A stretch of 64,000 nt of DNA, taken from NCBI GenBank assembly GCA_009829735.1, contig CM020619.1, forward strand, positions 10,530,375 through 10,594,374, in the 5' to 3' direction. The notes under the pieces were generated by a model. That model was not told where the DNA came from. It saw only the letters and a program-made list of their open reading frames with translations, and did no database searches. Of the stretch, positions 11,205 to 19,393 are shown piece by piece (positions within the stretch are counted from its first letter, which is position 1; every line of letters begins with the position of its first letter). Both the position numbers and the translations under genes were made by a program. Source of the DNA: Pyropia yezoensis (taxonomy: Eukaryota; Rhodophyta; Bangiophyceae; Bangiales; Bangiaceae).

Positions 11205-13784
11205 ATGGGCGCAGCCACTCGGGGCGCGGGGGGGGACAGGGGTGGCGGAGGGGGGGGGGGGCGGGAGCGGAACCACGGGGGTCCGCCGGCGCGGCAGATA
11301 AGCAAGGACCAGCGCCGTCGAGGGCTCCGGCCCCTCTGCGCGCGCTGTCGTCGTGCGCAGATCACGGGGCCGGAGTACCCCCTCTGTCACTGGCGGTGCG
11401 GCTGCCCGTGGGCAGCTCAGCCACCGTTTGGGGAGCGCGGAAGCCTGTGGCGGGCAGGCCGCGGGCGGCACCTGACGAAGACAGAGCTGCGGATGGCCTT
11501 CCGCCGTCTGTGCTGGCAGTGTCGGCGAGCGCAGCGAGCGGAACTGGACCACGCTCTGTGCCATTGGACTTGTCGCTGTCCTTGGGCGGCCACTCCCCCG
11601 AAGCAGGACGTGCCGCCTCTGCTGACGGGGCCGCAGGGCGGCCCCTGGGGCGACCGATCGCCGGCGGGGCGGGCGGTACCGACGGAGTGGGACAACGGGC
11701 GCCAGCGCCAACCGACAGAAGAGCCGCTGAACGACGGCGGCGGCCAGGCGGCGCCGGGAGGGTGGACCAACGCCCATCCGGGGCGGCTGACCGCTCCTCG
11801 CTGGGAGGGGCCGCAGCTGGTTGGCGGCGGCGGCCAGGGCCAGGGAGGACCGACCCCGTGGCACCATTACCAAGGGCGGCCGAGCAGTCCCCGCTATTGG
11901 GAGGGCCCGCCGCTGTTTGAAGGAGGCCAGTCTCGGCCAAGCCGGTGGGAGCACCACCTTCAGCAGCAGCAGCAAGGGCGGCCGACGAGCCCGCGCAGGG
12001 ACGATCGGCCGCGGCTGTTTGGGGACGGCCAGGCGGGGCCCAGCAGGTGGGAGCACTACCCGCAGCAGCAGCAGCAAGGGCGGCCGACGAGCCCACGCAG
12101 GGACGATCGGCCGCGGCTGTTTGGGGACGGCCAGGCGGGGCCCAGCCGGTGGGAGCACTACCCGCAGCAGCAGCAGCAAGGGCGGCCGACGAGCCCACGC
12201 AGGGACGATCGGCCGCGGATGTTTGGAGACGGCCACGCGAGGCAGAACCGGAAAGCCGACCACCAGCCGTGGCGACCAACCAGTGTCCGCTTTTGGGAGC
12301 GGCCGCCGCTCTTTGGCAGCGGCCAGGCGGGGCTGAGCCGGCGGGACCACCACCAGCAGGGGCGGCCGACCAGTCCCCGCTGTTGGGAGGGGCCGCCGCT
12401 CTTTGGCGGCGGCCAGGCGGGGCCGAGCCGGCGGGACAACCACCAGCAGGGGCGGCCGACCAGTCCCCGCTATTGGGAGGGGCCGCCGCTCTTCGGCGGC
12501 GGCCAGGCAAAGCCGAGCCGGCCGGACAACCACCAGCAGCAGCAGCAGCAAGGGCGGCCGAGCAGCCCTCGCAGGGATCACCGGCCGCCCCTGGCTGGCA
12601 GCAACCAGGCGGCACCGAGCGGGTGGCCCCGCACCCAGCTAGGGGGGCGGACGACTCCGGGGGTCCAAGGGCCGCCGTCGATTGGCGTTGGGCAGGGGCC
12701 GCCGACTGCCCAGATAGCGGGGGAGGCGGCCCTGGGCAGCAACCAGCTGTCGTCTTCCGCGCTGGGGAGCGGCCAGCAGAGATCGTTGCCATTGGCGCCG
12801 TCGGAGAGGCGTCTCGAGGCAAGCGCTCGAGGAGCTGCTGCGGGCCCGGTGGAGGGCTCCCCGCGAGGCGGCGTGCGAGGGACTCCCCTGGGTGGGCCGA
12901 GCGACACCGGCCCACCACTGCGGCCATCCTCGAGCAGTTGGCCAGCGCCTCGTGGCGACCCGTGGTCTGCGCTAGCAAGGGCGGTGCGACTGAGCCCGAG
13001 GCTCGCGGATCGCGGCGTGCAAGATCGCCCATTGCTGCCGAGGTCACCGGCAGCAGCAGCAGCAGCAGCAACACCCGCGACGAGTCCGCCATGTCCTCTT
13101 CCCCCTTCTTTAGAGGACAGTCGAGAGGAGGGGGGCACGCCGGCGGTGCCGGCAGTGCCGGCGGTGCTGGCGGGGACCCTCGCGCCGGCAGCCCCGACAA
13201 CGGGGCAACGTCCAGCGGCAGTGGGGCCGCCACCGGGCGCGGCCGCCGACGTCACGCAGCCAACTACGACCGGCCACCCCGCGGTGGCCGCGCCCGCGCC
13301 AGAGGCGGTCGGCCACCACCAACAGGCGGCCGCCCCAGCTCTAGCGGGGACGACGATGCAGTCACCGACGGCGACGGGGACGAGGACGAAGAGGCCGCAG
13401 CCGCAGCAGCCGGGGCACATGCACGGCGACGATCGGGACGAGGCGCCCGTCGTGGCGTTGGCGGCCCCCACCCCGAGAGGGGCCGAGGAGCCGCAGCAGC
13501 CGGCGCCGCTGGTGTCGCCGCCGGTGTCGCCGCCCGTGTCGCCGCCGGCGTCGCCTCCGCCGGGGCCGCCGACGGGGGAGGTGGTGCCGGCGGGGGGAGC
13601 GGGGCCGGCAGTGCCGGCCCCGCCGTTGGTCCGGGGGGGTCTCGAGGCCGCGGTCGTGGCCGCGACGAGAGCGGCCGCGGAGGCTGCGGAGGCGGAACGG
13701 CTGCGGGCGCTGGCGGACCTGGATTGGGAGCTCGCGCCCACACCCACGGGATCCCCTACTCCGACGTCGAGCGCATACAGCTGA
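11205..13784 (+). CDS. Repeat-rich Harbinger-internal protein with duplicated Cys motif
   Basis: Open frame of 859 residues whose ATG sits in CACCATGG. Residues about 30-130 hold two copies of a motif of the form C-x2-C-R-R-A-Q-...-LCHW-x-C-x-CPWA, roughly 60 residues apart, which could bind metal. Residues about 220-470 are tandem repeats: three 34-residue units (102 bp each) with GRPTSPRRDDRPR, LFGDGQA, SRWEH and a Gln run, then 30-residue units (90 bp) with PPLFGGGQA. The rest is Pro/Ala-rich, ending in an Ala/Glu-rich helix-like segment. No known family recognised. The last 694 bp overlap the Myb-like gene in another frame, so this may really be the N-terminal part of that gene joined by an unseen intron or frameshift. 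I prefer this frame in the repeat region because it uses Trp, His, Asp, Glu and Phe rather than only Ala/Arg/Gly/Pro. Confidence 0.5.
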   Translation: MGAATRGAGGDRGGGGGGGRERNHGGPPARQISKDQRRRGLRPLCARCRRAQITGPEYPLCHWRCGCPWAAQPPFGERGSLWRAGRGRHLTKTELRMAFRRLCWQCRRAQRAELDHALCHWTCRCPWAATPPKQDVPPLLTGPQGGPWGDRSPAGRAVPTEWDNGRQRQPTEEPLNDGGGQAAPGGWTNAHPGRLTAPRWEGPQLVGGGGQGQGGPTPWHHYQGRPSSPRYWEGPPLFEGGQSRPSRWEHHLQQQQQGRPTSPRRDDRPRLFGDGQAGPSRWEHYPQQQQQGRPTSPRRDDRPRLFGDGQAGPSRWEHYPQQQQQGRPTSPRRDDRPRMFGDGHARQNRKADHQPWRPTSVRFWERPPLFGSGQAGLSRRDHHQQGRPTSPRCWEGPPLFGGGQAGPSRRDNHQQGRPTSPRYWEGPPLFGGGQAKPSRPDNHQQQQQQGRPSSPRRDHRPPLAGSNQAAPSGWPRTQLGGRTTPGVQGPPSIGVGQGPPTAQIAGEAALGSNQLSSSALGSGQQRSLPLAPSERRLEASARGAAAGPVEGSPRGGVRGTPLGGPSDTGPPLRPSSSSWPAPRGDPWSALARAVRLSPRLADRGVQDRPLLPRSPAAAAAAATPATSPPCPLPPSLEDSREEGGTPAVPAVPAVLAGTLAPAAPTTGQRPAAVGPPPGAAADVTQPTTTGHPAVAAPAPEAVGHHQQAAAPALAGTTMQSPTATGTRTKRPQPQQPGHMHGDDRDEAPVVALAAPTPRGAEEPQQPAPLVSPPVSPPVSPPASPPPGPPTGEVVPAGGAGPAVPAPPLVRGGLEAAVVAATRAAAEAAEAERLRALADLDWELAPTPTGSPTPTSSAYS
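11973..12550 (+). repeat. Coding tandem repeats, 102-bp then 90-bp units
   Basis: The CAAGGGCGGCC core recurs at 11973, 12075 and 12177 (period 102) and a related core at 12361 and 12451 (period 90). Each unit carries a CAG run of variable length. Periods are multiples of three, so every forward frame stays open. Confidence 0.88.
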
Positions 13785-15637
13785 GCAAGGCGTGGCTCGA
13801 GGAGTCGGAGGACGCTGTGGTGGGGAAGGACCAGAAGGGGAAGGAGTTCTTTGCGGTAGTGACGGCCAACTTCCAGCGGCGCATGGCCCGCATGAGGGCC
13901 GCTCACGGGGGGGTGGGGCGCGGCCCTCATCTGCGCGCCATTCGCGAGTCTACAGGCGTCCAGCGGTACTACCAGAAGCTGTCGGAGAAGGTCATGCGCC
14001 TGGTGTGCGCCCGCGGCTACGTGGAGAGCAAGAACCTGACTGGGAGCCCCTCCGAGCAGGACATGGAGCTGGCCATGATGGCCAAGTTTGAGAGGCGGGA
14101 CATCTACGAGGCAATGAGGGCCGGGAAGTACGTCCCCAACCCGGCCCTCAAGTCGTTGGAGTCCAGGGCAATCCACTGGCTACCGGCGTGGCGTGTTTTG
14201 CGCGAGTCAGACAAGTACAGCGGCGCCGCGTCTTCGGCCGCGATGGCGGTGCGGCACTCAGAGTGCCCCGCCGCCGCGGCCGCGAGCTCGGCCGCGGGTA
14301 CGGCCGGGGCGGCCCCTTCCTCTGTTGGGGGATCGGCCAGTGGGTCGGCAGCCGCTTCTGCTGAGGGGGCCACCGCCGCCGACGGGACGGAGTCCCAGGA
14401 CGCAGATGGCGACTCGACGCCTCTGGCCCGTGGCAAGCGTCGGCGCCCTGGCACATTCGTTGACCGCCCCCTGGGCACCCAGTCTACTTTGGAGCAGATG
14501 GCCGCGCGCGCGCGCGACGCTGCCATGGCGAAGGAGAGTAGCGCCAACACTGCAGCGCTGAAGGTCATCGCGGGGGCCACTGCGGACAGGAACCTGATTG
14601 CGGCACTGTCGGCCCCCGGCATTCGGGACATGCCGCGCTTCCGCGCGTTTTTGGCCCGGCGCGCCGATGCGCTCACCGCCCAGCACATGGCCGCCAACGC
14701 ACCGGCACCTGCGGGGGCGTCCAGCAGCGGCGAGGTTGCCGCAGATGCTGGTGGAGGGCCGGGAGGGGAGGCGGCCGCTCCAGTGGCCGCGGCTCCGAGA
14801 GTCGCGGGGGACGGCGGGGCGGCGGTGGGGGGGGCCGGGGGCCCGGTGGCGGGGGGGGCGGGGGGTGGGGCGGCCGCCGCCATGAGCGCGACAGATGACG
14901 AGCCGGGGGCCGCGGCTGCTGGCGAAGCCGCGGCCTCCGGCGCTGTCGCGGCTGGTGCGGGCTCACGGCCCTCGGACGGCCGCTCATCAGCGGCCGCCGG
15001 GGCCGCGGCCGCCTCTGCAGCCCCACCCCCTGGCCCTCTTCCACCCACTTTGCCAAACTCTCCGGCGTCCTGGGAGAGCCAGCAGCCACCGCCTTCCCCA
15101 CCTCGGGCACCTGTGCCTATGGAGTGGCCTCCGCTGCAGCCACCGCCGTCCCCACCGCGGGCACCTGTACCGATGGAGTGGCCTCCATTGGCCGATGGGC
15201 CCACGGAGGGGTCCTCAGGGACGCCGGGGCAGCGCGGCACCGGTCCGCGCAGGCCGACTGGGGTGTCAGCGGCAGCGACACCGGTGACGCCCGCCCCACC
15301 TCTGCGGGACGTGGTGGCCCCTGCAGGTGGCCGCTCCGCGGGTGGCCGCTCTGCGGCCGCCCTTCTATCCGTCGGCCGACGGGCGCAGATCACCAAGCAG
15401 CTGCAGTTTGCCGCCGCTGCCGGAGGCTTTGTCAGTCAGAAGGGCAAAGGGCCGAAGCGCATGCCCGTTTATCGTTCCACTACGCCGTCCCCCGAGCCCT
15501 CTGTGGCAGATTCTGAGCAGGACGACGATGTGGGGGAGTACGACAACGTGGACGGTGATGAGGACGAGTTTGACCCGCTCATTAGGTCGGTGAAGGAGTT
15601 GGAGGATGAGGAGGACGACGATGACTTGTACATGTGA
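13091..15637 (+). CDS. Harbinger-associated Myb/SANT-like DNA-binding protein
   Basis: From the ATG at 13091 (GCCATGTCC context) the frame gives 848 residues; it also stays open upstream, so a spliced start is possible. Residues about 220-355 form the Myb/SANT-like domain typical of the second protein of PIF/Harbinger elements: YSDVERIQLSKAWL, then EDAVVGKDQKGKEFF, FQRRM and a second helical block ending MRLVCARGYVE. This matches the plant and algal 'SWL..EDPVVGxDQKG..FW' pattern. A serine/alanine-rich linker, a Pro-rich stretch with a duplicated PSPPRAPVPMEWPP unit, and an acidic tail (EDEEDDDDLYM) follow. In studied Harbingers this partner binds the transposase and helps it reach DNA and the nucleus; the same role is inferred here. 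It converges on the transposase gene, with 739 bp between stops. Confidence 0.85.
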   Translation: MSSSPFFRGQSRGGGHAGGAGSAGGAGGDPRAGSPDNGATSSGSGAATGRGRRRHAANYDRPPRGGRARARGGRPPPTGGRPSSSGDDDAVTDGDGDEDEEAAAAAAGAHARRRSGRGARRGVGGPHPERGRGAAAAGAAGVAAGVAARVAAGVASAGAADGGGGAGGGSGAGSAGPAVGPGGSRGRGRGRDESGRGGCGGGTAAGAGGPGLGARAHTHGIPYSDVERIQLSKAWLEESEDAVVGKDQKGKEFFAVVTANFQRRMARMRAAHGGVGRGPHLRAIRESTGVQRYYQKLSEKVMRLVCARGYVESKNLTGSPSEQDMELAMMAKFERRDIYEAMRAGKYVPNPALKSLESRAIHWLPAWRVLRESDKYSGAASSAAMAVRHSECPAAAAASSAAGTAGAAPSSVGGSASGSAAASAEGATAADGTESQDADGDSTPLARGKRRRPGTFVDRPLGTQSTLEQMAARARDAAMAKESSANTAALKVIAGATADRNLIAALSAPGIRDMPRFRAFLARRADALTAQHMAANAPAPAGASSSGEVAADAGGGPGGEAAAPVAAAPRVAGDGGAAVGGAGGPVAGGAGGGAAAAMSATDDEPGAAAAGEAAASGAVAAGAGSRPSDGRSSAAAGAAAASAAPPPGPLPPTLPNSPASWESQQPPPSPPRAPVPMEWPPLQPPPSPPRAPVPMEWPPLADGPTEGSSGTPGQRGTGPRRPTGVSAAATPVTPAPPLRDVVAPAGGRSAGGRSAAALLSVGRRAQITKQLQFAAAAGGFVSQKGKGPKRMPVYRSTTPSPEPSVADSEQDDDVGEYDNVDGDEDEFDPLIRSVKELEDEEDDDDLYM

Positions 15638-16376
15638 TGTGTGCTTGTGTTTTTTTTTGTGGCACTGCTCGTTTTGGCTTGCATCTGCTGTGTCTGTTGT
15701 TTGTGTGCAGGTACTCACGGTTTCCTGACAAAAGTTTTCTTCCTTTGCGTGCTTGATTCTGCGCCTCTTGTCGTTGGTCTGCTTTTTGTTGGCGCCGTCT
15801 GTCTGCTTTTTGTTGGCGCCATTTAGTGGGGCCTGTGTGTCACCACGCGTGGGGTGTGCCTTGAGGGCTGGGTTGGCGTGGTAAATGCTCCACCAGCCGC
15901 TTTGTCTTTCCTAAGCTCTGGCTTTCCTGACCTTCGCTCAGCTGCGTCCTCACCTCCTCCACTCCCCCGCCACGCTCGTGCCGGCAGCCAGGCGCCCAGG
16001 CGGCCGACAAGTCGGCCGCTGTATCGTCGCCACCCCCCCACCGCCAAGGCGTCCCCCCCTCCACTTCTTTGCCACGTCGGTGGCAGCATCCAGGCGCACA
16101 GGCGGCCGACAAGTCGGCCGCTGTGTCGCTGCCACCCCCCCACCGCCAAGGCATCCCCCCCCCCACTTTCGTGCCACGCCGGTGGCAGCATCCAGGCGCA
16201 CAGGCGGCCGACAAGTCGGCCGCTGCGTCGTTGCCACCCCCCCACTACCAAGGCGTCCCGCCCCTTGCGTTTTTGCCACGGCAGCGGCCGTTTTTCCATG
16301 CTAGACCGGCTCACAGGTGAGGAAAAAAAAAAAACCCGAGGGGAAAAAAAAACCTTTAAAGCAGCCGCCCACCCAC
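15638..16376. other. Shared 3' region between convergent Harbinger genes
   Basis: Non-coding. Starts T/G-rich after the Myb-gene stop (15640-15830, including two TTTTTGTTGGCGCC copies near 15783 and 15808), passes into 102-bp tandem repeats, and ends with two A runs (16323-16355, T runs on the minus strand) just beyond the transposase stop. Confidence 0.7.
15969..16275. repeat. 102-bp tandem repeats, three copies, each with a palindrome
   Basis: The palindrome GCGGCCGACAAGTCGGCCGC recurs with period 102 (its CGGCCGACAA core starts at 16001, 16103 and 16205). Each can form a 9-bp stem with a 2-nt loop. The copies differ at few positions. They lie exactly between the 3' ends of two convergent genes. 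Confidence 0.92.
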
Positions 16377-18113
16377 CTACATGTGTACCAACGCATGACG
16401 GCGGTGCAGAAACGGCGCCAGAGCCTCCGCCTTGTTCTCCCACACGTGTGCCATCAGGTCAGCGCGTAGTCGCTCGTGCTCAATCGGACTGGTCAGAGCA
16501 GACAGGTGCCTGATATCGTCAGTGCGCCAAGTCGGGGCGACACGGCCATTACCCTGCGCGCCGTTCCCGCCCCCGGCCCCGGTCCCCGCCCCCGCAGTAC
16601 CAGCACCACCTCCAGATCCATCAGGTGGACAGGCTGCACCCCCCGCAGCCGATGCACCACCCCCACCGGCCACAATACCTCCCGCACGTCCAGATATGCC
16701 CGCTGCGGCCGCCGTGCCTTCACCCACAGCGCCCGCACCACCACCCGCACCGACACTGCTACCACTACTAGCGGTACCGGACGAAGACGACGACGAAGAC
16801 GACGAAGAGGACCACGAGAAGGCCGACAAGGAGTCACTCCCCGCGGCCTCTGCGGACTCTGCGGCCTCTGCTTCAGCCTGCGCAGCGGCCATCATGACAG
16901 AGGCCGCTGCGCCGGCCTGGCCGTATAAATCTCCCATGCGGAGGCGGGAGATGTACCCGTCGCGGCGGTTGATGACAATCATGTTGTGCAAAATAGCGAC
17001 AGCCTTGGCGGTGCGGATGATACGGTCAACAGAGTGATACTTGGCCGGGTGGAGAAGGATGTGAAAGCGCGCGGTCATTACGCCATACAGACGCTCAACG
17101 TCCTTGCGAAGCGCCTCTTGCAGCCGGTTGTAAGTGCACTTCTTCAGGGTGTTGGAGGTGGCGCGTGGAAAGGGTCGGGCAAAAATGGGGAACTTGGGAT
17201 ACACACCGTCGGCTAAATAGTACAGCAAGCGACGCGTGCGGCCATTCAGTGTGTACTCAAAATTGTCAGGGGGCCATACACCGTTCGTAATGTCCATGCA
17301 GAGCGGTGATTGGCCCCACACATTCAGGTCGTTCTGGCTGCCCGGTGGCCCCACGAAAAAGTGCCAGATGTACAGGTCCTCATCGCAGACTGTCTCCATT
17401 ACCACGGAGCGCCGCTTCTTGTAGTCCTGGTACTGGCCCGCCAAAGCCTTGGGGCACATGCGCCAACCCCAATGCGAGCAGTCGATGCTCCCCATGCACC
17501 CAGGCATCCCACGTTGCGCGTTGCGGTCAAGAATATGGGCCAGCTCGTCCATGTTTGGGGGGCGCAGGAAAAACTCCTCGTAGTTGTCGACGATGTGGTC
17601 GACAAGCATTTGCGTCGCCACCGCCGTTGTGGACTTGGACAGTCGGACGTACTCGTCAGGCCGATCAGCGGCCTCACCGTACGCCAGCACACGAAAGGCG
17701 GCCACCACCTTCTGCAGGGCATGCGCCTGTGGCCGCCCACTGGCGTTGATGGTGCGCTTCCAATACGGCAGGTCCTTCACGTCGTCGTAGACCGTCATAA
17801 ACACATTGCGAGGCACGCGGAACCGAGTCTCAAAATCAGTCTCGCCGTACACAGGTGGGTTCCCGTCCTCCCCAAAGTAGTCAGCCTCGATGCTTCGGTA
17901 GCCGCGCTCAAATCCACGCAACCGGTTGGCACGACGGCCAGGCACAGAGCCGCCGCGACGCCGGCGGCGTCGGGCAACCGCACCCGACAGAGCGATGTAG
18001 TGTCTACGTCGCGTTAGAGAGAGCCTCGCAGCCAGAACAGCTGCGTGGACCTCGTCCGCCGATCCATCGGACACCTCCCATGCCTCTCGATCAAAAGGCG
18101 AGGGGGCAGCCAT
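16377..18113 (-). CDS. PIF/Harbinger transposase (DDE_Tnp_4 nuclease)
   Basis: 578 residues from the ATG at 18113 (MAAPSPFDRE); the frame is open further upstream but lacks a better ATG and is low complexity there. The N-terminal part (about 60-150) shows YFGEDGNPPVYGETDFETRFRV, the DNA-binding/HTH segment usual in these transposases. The RNase-H-fold nuclease follows: D211 in GSIDCSHW, D262 in NDLNVWG, D302 in LADGVYP and E340 in RKDVERLYGVM; the expected catalytic acids D211, D302 and E340 are all present. Residues after about 410 are a Ser/Gly/Ala-rich tail ending ENKAEALAPFLHRRHALVHM. The frame is uninterrupted, so it is probably functional. It would cut the 41-bp TIRs described here and duplicate TGA on insertion. 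Confidence 0.95.
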   Translation of the reverse strand: MAAPSPFDREAWEVSDGSADEVHAAVLAARLSLTRRRHYIALSGAVARRRRRRGGSVPGRRANRLRGFERGYRSIEADYFGEDGNPPVYGETDFETRFRVPRNVFMTVYDDVKDLPYWKRTINASGRPQAHALQKVVAAFRVLAYGEAADRPDEYVRLSKSTTAVATQMLVDHIVDNYEEFFLRPPNMDELAHILDRNAQRGMPGCMGSIDCSHWGWRMCPKALAGQYQDYKKRRSVVMETVCDEDLYIWHFFVGPPGSQNDLNVWGQSPLCMDITNGVWPPDNFEYTLNGRTRRLLYYLADGVYPKFPIFARPFPRATSNTLKKCTYNRLQEALRKDVERLYGVMTARFHILLHPAKYHSVDRIIRTAKAVAILHNMIVINRRDGYISRLRMGDLYGQAGAAASVMMAAAQAEAEAAESAEAAGSDSLSAFSWSSSSSSSSSSSGTASSGSSVGAGGGAGAVGEGTAAAAGISGRAGGIVAGGGGASAAGGAACPPDGSGGGAGTAGAGTGAGGGNGAQGNGRVAPTWRTDDIRHLSALTSPIEHERLRADLMAHVWENKAEALAPFLHRRHALVHM

Positions 18114-18223
18114 CTTCCAAAACTGCAGCCCCACAACACCTCCCAGCCCCCAGCACACACACGGTGGCGGCGGAGACGACAGTGGTGGAGGTGGCGACGG
18201 TGGTGGGCCTGCCGATGCGTGCT

Positions 18224-18385
18224 GGGCCGTCGCACGCGGCCCACAAACAGACCGACGACGGCGGTGACGACGGTGGTGACGGCGATGAGCGTCACGACAG
18301 TGGTGGGCCGTCGCACGCGGCCCACGAACAGACCGACGACGGCGGTGACGACGGTGGTGACGGCGATGAGCGTCACGACGGTGGT
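18224..18385. repeat. 81-bp direct tandem duplication
   Basis: Units begin GGGCCGTCGCACGCGGCCCA at 18224 and 18305 and differ at only a few bases. The unit is a multiple of three long and lies in the 5' region of the transposase gene. Confidence 0.88.
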
Positions 18386-18424
18386 GGCCATGTCGCCGGT
18401 ACGAAGTGAGCCGTCCCACGCGGC

Positions 18425-18720
18425 CCGCGAAGCCCCCCCCGATCCACCCCTGGATGCCCCCCTCCCCGCAGCAGCGTCCCCCGGGGGGGGTGCACGCGCC
18501 TCCCCCCCCAATCCACCGCGGGAGGCCCCCCCCCCCGCAGGAACGTGCTCCGGGGGGGGTGCACGCCCCTCCCCGCGACGCCCCCCCCCCCATTCCACCG
18601 CTGGAGGCCCCCCCCCCGGTGCCAAACGTGCTGCGGGGGGAGTGCACGCCCCTCCCCACCCAGCCCCCCCCCCGTGGGAGCCTGTTGTGGGGGGGCGGCC
18701 CCCCCTCCGCCAGCGCGGGC
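18425..18720. repeat. C-tract/G-tract minisatellite
   Basis: Three to four irregular units (spacing of the shared GTGCACGC core: 69 then 83 bp, at 18490, 18559, 18642), each a C run, an ATTCCACCG-like word, a second C run, a G run and GTGCACGC. Confidence 0.75.
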
Positions 18721-19080
18721 CCGCGCCGGGAGTGGGGCCCTGCACGAAATGTTGTATTTTTTTGTTATTTTGCCGGGGGTGTTGGGGGTAGGCTCGCCGG
18801 AGTGGCGTCCGGCGGCGTGCGTATGATTTGAACGGACCACGTCGATGCGTCGAATACGTGGGTGCGGTGTGGGGGATCCGAGAGGGGGGGGGGGCGACCA
18901 CTAGGACTCGTGCCCAACGGACCGCTGCGGATCCACACGACCACGCGCCATATGCCCAATCATCCAATCCTGCAGACTTCCAGATTGCGTCCAGACACTT
19001 TCGAGAGGGTCGCGAATCTTTCACGCAGGGCCCCGTTCTAGCGTTAAAAATGGCAATAAACGCTACCATAACCCGAAACG

Positions 19081-19152
19081 AGATCGTCACGACGATCTCT
19101 GCAACGAAGTAGAGGAGGGAGATCGTTTCCGACATCGTCGTGACGATCTTCT
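19081..19152. repeat. Subterminal palindromic copies of the TIR core
   Basis: GATCGTCACGACGATCTC near 19083 and ATCGTCGTGACGAT near 19135 repeat the GTCACGACGATC core of the TIRs on both strands. Such subterminal copies are candidate transposase or Myb-partner binding sites. Confidence 0.6.
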
Positions 19153-19352
19153 GCGGAAACGTGGCTCGCACGACTTCAAACAACTCCACCAACTCCATTC
19201 GCGTCTGAACCCGAAACGGAGGCCCGAATCTGGCCGATTCGGGACGCGACCGGACCCCAGCGGCGGCCCACAAGCCCCCGCTGGGCTCTCATTGGCCGAG
19301 AGACGTTTGGAAGCCACGTGTGGGCTCAATTGAAAGCTGCGAAAATATATGA

Positions 19353-19393
19353 GAGATGGTATCGAGATCGTCGTGACGTTGTTGGAGACACTC
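19353..19393 (-). repeat. Harbinger right terminal inverted repeat
   Basis: Inverted partner of 8740-8780; the flanking TGA at 19394-19396 matches the left flank. Confidence 0.92.

Larger units (their letters stand above)
18114..19352. other. Harbinger right subterminal region
   Basis: Non-coding lead-in to the transposase gene, holding an 81-bp duplication, a C/G-tract minisatellite and, near the end, two copies of the TIR core in palindromic form. A minus-strand frame of 419 codons crosses it without any recognised domain and is judged accidental. Confidence 0.65.
8740..19393. mobile_element. Complete PIF/Harbinger DNA transposon, 10.65 kb
   Basis: Terminal inverted repeats at 8740-8780 and 19353-19393 match at 39 of 41 bases and begin GAGTGTYTCCAACAACGTC. 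A 3-bp direct repeat TGA flanks both ends (8737-8739 and 19394-19396), the target-duplication length of PIF/Harbinger. Inside are the two hallmark genes of that superfamily, a Myb/SANT-like protein (plus strand, to 15637) and a DDE transposase (minus strand, 16377-18113), arranged tail to tail, plus a long repeat-rich open frame from 11205. PIF/Harbinger elements are usually a few kb long, so this is unusually large. Near-identical ends and uninterrupted core frames suggest recent activity, although the two plus-strand frames need splicing or a frameshift to connect, or are separate genes. Confidence 0.9.

Noticed and set aside
11945-13090. Upstream extension of the Myb-gene frame through the repeats
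   Set aside because: In this frame the repeats read as Ala/Gly/Arg strings, while the alternative frame gives a balanced composition; kept as open but not called coding.
18014-19273. Minus-strand frame with a hydrophobic segment (MSETISLLYFVAEIVV) in the Harbinger right end
   Set aside because: The hydrophobic part is read from the AT-rich subterminal palindromes, and the rest is repeat noise upstream of the transposase start.
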